Shown here piece by piece: positions 59,629 through 64,000 of a stretch of DNA of 64,000 nt (the stretch's first letter is position 1; each line of letters begins with the position of its first letter). The DNA is from Erwinia sp. SLM-02 (GTDB lineage Bacteria > Pseudomonadota > Gammaproteobacteria > Enterobacterales > Enterobacteriaceae). Made by a program: the position numbers and the translations under genes. The notes under the pieces were generated by a model. It did no database searches. It had not been told where the DNA came from and worked only from the letters and a program-made list of their open reading frames with translations. The stretch is taken from the NCBI RefSeq assembly GCF_037450285.1, contig NZ_JAQISN010000005.1, forward strand, positions 310,001 through 374,000, read 5' to 3'.

Positions 59629-59964
59629 ATGAGTAAGGCGGTTTTACATTCCGACAGCCACGATCACGGCAGCTATAAAAGCTATCTTACCGGCTTTGTG
59701 CTCTGCGTGATCCTCACGCTGATCCCTTTCATGCTGGTGATGTATCCGGCCGGGCCTCGCTGGCTCACTATTACGCTTTTTGTGGTGACGGCGGTGGCGC
59801 AGCTGCTGGTACAGCTGGTTTATTTCCTGCATTTAAATCGTAAGACCGAGGATGGCTGGAATCTGGCAAGCTTTGTTTTCACTCTGCTGATCCTGTTAAT
59901 CATTATCGGACTTTCAATCTGGATCATCTGGAGTATGCATTACCACATGATGATTAATCGATAA
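59629..59964 (+). CDS. cyoD: Cytochrome bo3-type quinol oxidase subunit IV
   Basis: A 111-residue three-helix protein: His-rich N-terminus (DSHDHGSYKSYLTGFVLCVILTLIPF) and the conserved QLLVQLVYFLHLNRK segment of CyoD. It helps CuB insertion in E. coli. It ends the operon, with a terminator 5 bases later; no heme O synthase gene (cyoE) follows, unlike in the standard enterobacterial operon. Confidence 0.92.
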   Translation: MSKAVLHSDSHDHGSYKSYLTGFVLCVILTLIPFMLVMYPAGPRWLTITLFVVTAVAQLLVQLVYFLHLNRKTEDGWNLASFVFTLLILLIIIGLSIWIIWSMHYHMMINR

Positions 59965-59968
59965 TAAA

Positions 59969-60000
59969 AATGGCCTGTTGTTTCTATTCAACAGGCCATT
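59969..60000. terminator. Bidirectional terminator after cyoD
   Basis: Stem AATGGCCTGTTG / CAACAGGCCATT with an 8-base loop. An A-rich run on the left gives a U-tract for the convergent small gene; the cyo side has TTTCTC. Confidence 0.85.
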
Positions 60001-60002
60001 TC

Positions 60003-60281
60003 TCAGGGTTCATTTTTAAATTTCGCCGCGTGCTGCTTAATCAGCTCGGTGCAGGATTCGTTATCGAAGTAATCTCTTATTTTATCTTTACCCCCGCCTT
60101 CCGCCTGGTGACAGGCATCAATCTGCTTTAACGAATTTTCTCTGGCGGACGATTTATCCTGCAGGGTCATGCAGAGGATCATCACGCCATATACCGCTGC
60201 GATAAAAACGCAGGCCGCCAGCATCAGCATTAAACACCCTGACTTACCGGGTTCTTTTTTTCTCACCCTCGTTAACTTCAT
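60003..60281 (-). CDS. Small membrane-anchored protein, unknown
   Basis: A 92-residue protein: a basic lead (KLTRVRKKEPGKSG), one transmembrane helix (LMLMLAACVFIAAVYGVMIL) and a ~50-residue soluble domain with two cysteines (DACHQAEGG, NESCTELIK) that could form a disulfide if the domain is periplasmic. GGAG lies 6 bases before the ATG. No family recognised. It converges on the cyo operon. Confidence 0.6.
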   Translation of the reverse strand: MKLTRVRKKEPGKSGCLMLMLAACVFIAAVYGVMILCMTLQDKSSARENSLKQIDACHQAEGGGKDKIRDYFDNESCTELIKQHAAKFKNEP

Positions 60282-60636
60282 GGCTGACTCCGAATGAATG
60301 AAAAAGAATTAAAAAAGATGAATAAAAAAAGCCCGACTCCAAAAAGGGGCGGGCGTATAAAAAGGAGGAACACACACTTAAACCACAACACCTCCCTTGT
60401 CGAAATAAATATTACGCTTACCGAATTACCAAGTAAAGTTAAATATCAAATGAAAACTGTTATAGCATTTAATTCAATGACTGTTATCGTTTGCGAAAGA
60501 TAAATATTATAATAATAATTAATTTCCCCGGTGCTTAACGTGGAATATATGACGCGGGCACTCGTGCGGCTTTGATGTTGTAAATCATTTCTGCCCGAAA
60601 ATAGCAATGCTGATATTGCCCTATGGCTTTCCGGCC
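60282..60636. other. AT-rich region between small membrane gene and cysI
   Basis: About 355 bases. It holds a minus-strand terminator at 60324-60354. A plus-strand frame starting at 60294 (69 residues, lysine-rich) has no ribosome-binding site and crosses the hairpin; it is not accepted. Confidence 0.45.
60324..60354 (-). terminator. Minus-strand terminator downstream of cysI
   Basis: On the minus strand GCCCG pairs with CGGGC around a TTTTT-containing loop and is followed by a run of seven T. Distance from the cysI stop is about 280 bases, so it may end the cysI transcript or protect the small gene upstream. Confidence 0.6.
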
Positions 60637-62334
60637 TCAAACAACGGCGTGAAAATCTCTGGCGGAGTCGACCACCGGTGCAACAATCTGGCTGCGGATG
60701 ACAAAGTCGCCGAACCCTTCATCCGCATCGCGCCCGGCAGACCAGCGGGCTATCAGTTCATCCATCATGAGCATCAGCTCAGCGCTGCTGAAATTGTCGC
60801 GATAAAGCCGGGGGATACGCGTACCCTGCCGGTTGCCGCCCAGGTACAGGCTGTAGCGATCCGGTGCTCTGCCCACCAGCCCCATTTCTGCCAGCATGGC
60901 GCGGCCGCAGCCGTTCGGGCAGCCGGTGATGCGGAATACGATCGATTCGTCGGTGAGTCCATGGCGGTCCAGCGACTGCTCCAGGCTTTTGACAAAATCA
61001 GGCAGTACGCGTTCGGCTTCCGCCATGGCCAGCGGACAGGTGGGAAACGAAACGCAGGCCATGGAATCTTTTTCCAGATTCGTCACGGTATCGTCGATCA
61101 GACCAAACTGGCGGGCAATGTCGTCAATCTGCTGCTTTTGCTCCTCGCTGACGCCCGCCACGATAAGGTTCTGATTCGCCGTCAGGCGGAAGTCACCCTG
61201 GTGAATTTTCGCGATTTCCGCAATGCCGCTTTTAAACGGATAGCCGGGTTTATCAATCAGACGGCCGCTGGGGATAAACAGCGTTAAATGCCACTGCTTA
61301 TCCACACCTGCAACCCAACCGATGCGGTCGCCGCGCCCGGTAAGCTGATACGGCTTCACCGGCTGAAAGCTGACCCCCGCCCTTTTTTCGACCTCGGCTT
61401 TAAACACCGCAACGCCCACGCGTTCCAGGGTGTATTTGGTTTTGGCATTGCGCCGGTTGCTGCGATTACCCCAGTCGCGCTGCACCGACACCACCGCTTC
61501 GGCAATCTGCAGCGTCTGCGCCAGCGGGATAAAACCAAATTCCGACGCCAGCCGCGGCCAGGTGGAGGCATCTCCCTGAGTCATAGCCAGACCGCCACCG
61601 ACCAGCACATTGAAACCGGTAAGCTGTCCATCCTCACCAACGGCAATAAAGTTCAGATCGTTGGCGTGAAGGTCGACATCATTCTGCGGCGGGATCACCA
61701 CCGCGGTTTTAAACTTTCGCGGAAGATAGGTATTACCGAGAATAGGTTCTTTCTCATCCTTAATGGAAACTTTTTCCTTGTCCAGCCAGACTTCAGCATA
61801 GGCATTAGTACGGGGTAAAAGATGCTCAGATATCTTTTTCGCCCATTCGTAAGCTTCAATATGCAGATTCGACTCAACGGGGTTGGCCGTGCATAATACA
61901 TTACGGTTTACGTCCCCTGCGGTGGCTCTGGAATCCAGCCCCAGCCGGTGAAGTAGCTGATGTACGGGTTTAATATTGTGTTTCAATACGCCGTGAAACT
62001 GAACGGTCTGCCGGTTGGTAATACGAATACTGCCATACAGCGTATTATCACGCGCAAACTCATCTATGCCTAACCACTGCTGCGGCGTAATTATCCCACC
62101 CGGTAGTCTCACCCTGAGCATGACGGTATGCAGCGGCTCAAGTTTTTGCGCAATACGATCCTGACGGATATCGCGGTCGTCCTGCTGATACATGCCGTGG
62201 AAGCGAATCAGCTGGAAGTTATCGCCGTCAAAGCCACCGGTAATATCATTTTCAAGATCGCGGGTAATGGTGCCGCGAAGTAATACGCTATTGCCTTTTA
62301 ACCGCTCGTTATCAGACAGTTTTTCATCGCTCAT
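60637..62334 (-). CDS. cysI: Sulfite reductase hemoprotein subunit (CysI), solitary copy
   Basis: A 565-residue siroheme/4Fe-4S enzyme, same length as CysI. The two cluster motifs are CVSFPTCPLAMAEAER (C-x5-C) and TGCPNGCGRAMLAE (C-x3-C), near residues 420-480; sulfite-binding arginines and lysines lie in RFHGMYQQDDRDIR, SIRITNRQTVQFHG and KYTLERVGV. It reduces sulfite to sulfide with electrons normally supplied by CysJ. Here no cysJ, cysH or cysG adjoins it. The start at 62334 (MSDEKLSDNERLKGN) aligns with E. coli CysI; earlier in-frame ATGs have no ribosome-binding site. It may be a second copy or use the CysJ encoded elsewhere. Confidence 0.92.
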   Translation of the reverse strand: MSDEKLSDNERLKGNSVLLRGTITRDLENDITGGFDGDNFQLIRFHGMYQQDDRDIRQDRIAQKLEPLHTVMLRVRLPGGIITPQQWLGIDEFARDNTLYGSIRITNRQTVQFHGVLKHNIKPVHQLLHRLGLDSRATAGDVNRNVLCTANPVESNLHIEAYEWAKKISEHLLPRTNAYAEVWLDKEKVSIKDEKEPILGNTYLPRKFKTAVVIPPQNDVDLHANDLNFIAVGEDGQLTGFNVLVGGGLAMTQGDASTWPRLASEFGFIPLAQTLQIAEAVVSVQRDWGNRSNRRNAKTKYTLERVGVAVFKAEVEKRAGVSFQPVKPYQLTGRGDRIGWVAGVDKQWHLTLFIPSGRLIDKPGYPFKSGIAEIAKIHQGDFRLTANQNLIVAGVSEEQKQQIDDIARQFGLIDDTVTNLEKDSMACVSFPTCPLAMAEAERVLPDFVKSLEQSLDRHGLTDESIVFRITGCPNGCGRAMLAEMGLVGRAPDRYSLYLGGNRQGTRIPRLYRDNFSSAELMLMMDELIARWSAGRDADEGFGDFVIRSQIVAPVVDSARDFHAVV

Positions 62335-62481
62335 AATAAACTTACCACTCTTTATCATAATGAATGGAAAGTTAATCACTGAAAACGGACCGCCACCATG
62401 CACAGAAATAATGTAGCGAGCTATAACAGTTGATTTATCTGGCGCTAATCACTTTAATTTATTAAACCTATCGATTCCGCA

Positions 62482-62513
62482 AATAATAAGCCATGAACGG
62501 ATGGCTTATTATT
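62482..62513. terminator. Hairpin between cysI and the VOC gene
   Basis: AATAATAAGCCAT and ATGGCTTATTATT form a perfect 13-bp stem with a GAACGG loop. It lies between two leftward genes, downstream of the VOC gene and upstream of cysI. T-rich arm ends could serve as a terminator in either direction. Confidence 0.55.
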
Positions 62514-62615
62514 ATATCGAAACGAAATATGTACAGGATAAATGTTATAAATCAATCCGCATAATATTACAGCGAAGCGACATATTGACCTCTCAGCTTG
62601 CTTTCCTGCGGATCA

Positions 62616-63056
62616 TTACGCGTCGCGCAGCCAGGGGGTAAAGGTCACGCCCGTCAGCAGCCCTTCCGGGCTGAGCAGTCGCGTCACCGTCTGGCCCCAG
62701 GGCTCTTCGCGCTCTGCCACCAGCAGGCGATAGCCCTGCGCCTCCAGCGAGCGGGTCGCAGCCTGAATATCACGCACTTCGAACTCGATCCATCCCTGGG
62801 GTTCGGGCAGATCGGCAGGCCACTGCTCGCTGCCGAAGCAGGATAACGCGGCCTGCGCCAGCGGCCACAGTGCGAAATGCTTAACCCCACCCAACGCATC
62901 GTGCTCGCTCAGCAGGTAGTCTTCATTTCCTTCCATTGCCTTCAGCGGTAAACCGAGTGCATCGCGATAAAATGCAGCGCTGACTGCGCTACTGCGCGTG
63001 ACTGGCCCAAAACCGGCAACAAACAGAACATCCACTCCCGCTAAATCCTGTGTCAT
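62616..63056 (-). CDS. VOC-superfamily (glyoxalase/dioxygenase-like) protein
   Basis: A 146-residue single-module protein of the vicinal-oxygen-chelate fold. The N-terminal half has AAFYRDALGLPLKA, a common VOC strand-helix; the C-terminal half WIEFEVRDIQAATRSLEAQGYRLLV and TRLLSPEGLLTGVTFTPWL. A conserved Glu is present in the second half (IEFEV) and His in GGVKHFAL; metal binding is possible. Function unknown (antibiotic binding, glyoxalase-like, or other). AGGGAAG precedes the ATG at 63056. Confidence 0.82.
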   Translation of the reverse strand: MTQDLAGVDVLFVAGFGPVTRSSAVSAAFYRDALGLPLKAMEGNEDYLLSEHDALGGVKHFALWPLAQAALSCFGSEQWPADLPEPQGWIEFEVRDIQAATRSLEAQGYRLLVAEREEPWGQTVTRLLSPEGLLTGVTFTPWLRDA

Positions 63057-63190
63057 GGCGCTTCCCTTTTTCACATTATCGACATCAGTACATTCTGATG
63101 TCGATAACGTAGCAGGATTCCGTGACTGAGGGGAACTACATTGCCACTTCCGGCAGAACACGAAGGTGCGGAGAATGAACAGTTATTCGT

Positions 63191-63667
63191 CTATTTCTCT
63201 GATGTACAGGAAATAATTGGCCGGCATTCAACGGGAAAATTAAGGGAGTTAGCGATAAAACACTGTTCGTGAGCCTGGTGGTGCAGGTCTGCCGCCCGCT
63301 GGATATCATCCCCTTCGCGAATCACGATTTCAGGCCGTAGCGTGATACGCGTGAAATGTCCGCGATCGCCATCAACCATGGTGCCTTCTGCACGATCCTG
63401 ATAGGCGAACACGCTGATGCCCGCTTCGGCGCACAAATGCAAATACCACAGCTTGTGGCAGGCTGATACCGAGGCAACCAGAAGGTCTTCCGGGTTCCAG
63501 CGCGATTTGTCACCCAGAAAAGCCGGATCGGACGAGCCGGTTATCCCGGCTTTATTTAATGCCGAAATCGTAAAGTCGCGGCTGTACGCTTTATAAGATT
63601 CCGTGCCCTGCCCTTTATTGCCGGTCCATTCGATGTTAACCCGATAATGATGTTCGCGCTGAGCCAT
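63191..63667 (-). CDS. OsmC/Ohr-family peroxiredoxin-like protein
   Basis: A 158-residue OsmC-type protein. Catalytic Cys lies in LVASVSACHKLWYLHL and the resolving Cys in HEQCFIANSLNFPV; the N-terminus REHHYRVNIEWTGNKGQGT is typical. Such proteins reduce organic hydroperoxides. The start at 63667 follows AGGAGAA; an earlier ATG at 63697 lacks one. It is divergent from a GntR-type regulator 125 bases away with a perfect palindrome between them, so its expression probably depends on that regulator. Confidence 0.88.
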   Translation of the reverse strand: MAQREHHYRVNIEWTGNKGQGTESYKAYSRDFTISALNKAGITGSSDPAFLGDKSRWNPEDLLVASVSACHKLWYLHLCAEAGISVFAYQDRAEGTMVDGDRGHFTRITLRPEIVIREGDDIQRAADLHHQAHEQCFIANSLNFPVECRPIISCTSEK

Positions 63668-63750
63668 GATGTTTTCTCCTGTCTGGAAGGTTTCCATAAA
63701 GCATTTACCAGGGTTAAGGGGCTGTTAGCCACGATCTGGCAGAAGCCATC

Positions 63751-63768
63751 ATAATGGTATACCATTAT
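63751..63768. promoter_or_regulatory. Perfect 18-bp palindrome, GntR operator
   Basis: ATAATGGTATACCATTAT is a perfect palindrome centred on GTATAC, as expected for FadR/VanR-type GntR dimers (TGGTATACCA core). It lies 24 bases before the regulator ATG and 84 bases before the OsmC ATG. Confidence 0.82.
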
Positions 63769-63791
63769 GCCAAAATCAACAGGGGATGTTT

Positions 63792-64000
63792 ATGACGCTA
63801 AAAACTCAATCCACGGCAAGCCTTTTAGCTGAGCAGCTGAGGGCGATGATCAACAACGGTACGCTGCCTGAAGGCTCGCGGCTGGTGGAGCGCGATCTCG
63901 CTACGCAGTTTTCTGTCAGCCGTGTTCCTATGCGTGAAGCTATCCGGCAGCTGGAGCAGGAGGGGATCGTAGATATTTATCCCAATCGCGGCGCGGTAGT
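63792..64000 (+). CDS. GntR-family regulator, N-terminal part (cut by window edge)
   Basis: An ATG at 63792 after AGGGGAT opens a frame that runs off the window. About 69 residues are visible: a winged HTH of the FadR subfamily (SLLAEQLRAMINNGTLPEGS then RLVERDLATQFSVSRVPMRE and AIRQLEQEGIVDIYPNRGAV). The ligand domain (probably FCD) is outside. It likely binds the 18-bp palindrome just upstream and controls itself and the OsmC gene. Confidence 0.8.
   Translation, partial: MTLKTQSTASLLAEQLRAMINNGTLPEGSRLVERDLATQFSVSRVPMREAIRQLEQEGIVDIYPNRGAV

Noticed and set aside
60294..60503. 69-residue lysine-rich plus-strand frame
   Set aside because: Crosses a terminator hairpin and has no ribosome-binding site.
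1..64000. tRNA, rRNA, CRISPR arrays, insertion sequences or phage attachment sites
   Set aside because: None recognised on reading both strands; accessory character is inferred from gene content only.

Overview
The window reads as a stretch of accessory chromosome from a gamma-proteobacterium of the order Enterobacterales. The OmpC/F-type porin, Cyo oxidase subunits, GapC-type GAPDH, YcgZ/AriR proteins, DUF1471 peptide and CysI all resemble enterobacterial proteins. Two PQQ glucose-dehydrogenase-like genes and the many sugar- and nitrogen-scavenging genes fit a plant- or soil-associated member such as Erwinia/Pantoea; that genus-level guess is inference. No rRNA, tRNA, CRISPR array, transposase or prophage gene was seen.

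Region by region: (1) 1-1.6 kb, a PucR-type regulator (cut by the edge) behind an NCS1 nucleobase permease. (2) 1.9-7.4 kb, two tandem membrane-bound PQQ dehydrogenases. (3) 7.5-16.6 kb, a complete Nit1C nitrilase cluster (NitB, nitrilase, radical SAM, GNAT, AIR-synthase-like, NitG, flavoprotein, AMP-ligase) read leftwards, with a divergent MocR regulator. The shared region carries a full-consensus sigma-54 promoter and NtrC-like sites. (4) 17-24.6 kb, an EmrB/EmrA/OMF tripartite efflux operon, a Usp protein, a LysR regulator, and an AraC-type regulator translationally coupled to a porin.

(5) 24.6-39.7 kb holds what looks like one sensing-and-catabolism system. It has a FixJ-type response regulator, an 1855-residue kinase (Ser/Thr-kinase-like, AAA ATPase, GAF, PAS, histidine kinase), a stand-alone receiver, two XapX membrane peptides, an isochorismatase-fold hydrolase, a YtcJ-like amidohydrolase, an MFS_3 exporter, a pirin and a LysR regulator. 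A triple 16-bp operator array lies both before the AraC-porin operon and between the divergent hydrolase and amidohydrolase genes, so the two loci may form one regulon.

(6) 39.8-49.9 kb: gapC, a LysR/EamA-exporter pair, a TetR locus controlling envelope genes (DUF3313 lipoprotein, MipA/OmpV, two tiny peptides), a phosphatase-like gene, and a second TetR with aldehyde dehydrogenase and a nucleotide-sugar-epimerase-like protein. Each TetR has matching operators at two promoters. (7) 50-54.3 kb: GH15 glucoamylase-like enzyme, SDR, and a ycgZ/ariR stress-connector cluster in altered order. (8) 54.4-64 kb: a second MocR regulator divergent from a cyoABCD operon that lacks cyoE, a solitary cysI, VOC and OsmC proteins, and a GntR regulator cut by the right edge with a perfect 18-bp palindrome in front of it.

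Starts were chosen by Shine-Dalgarno spacing, overlap with the upstream gene and family length. All functions are from motif recognition and memory of families; no database search was run.
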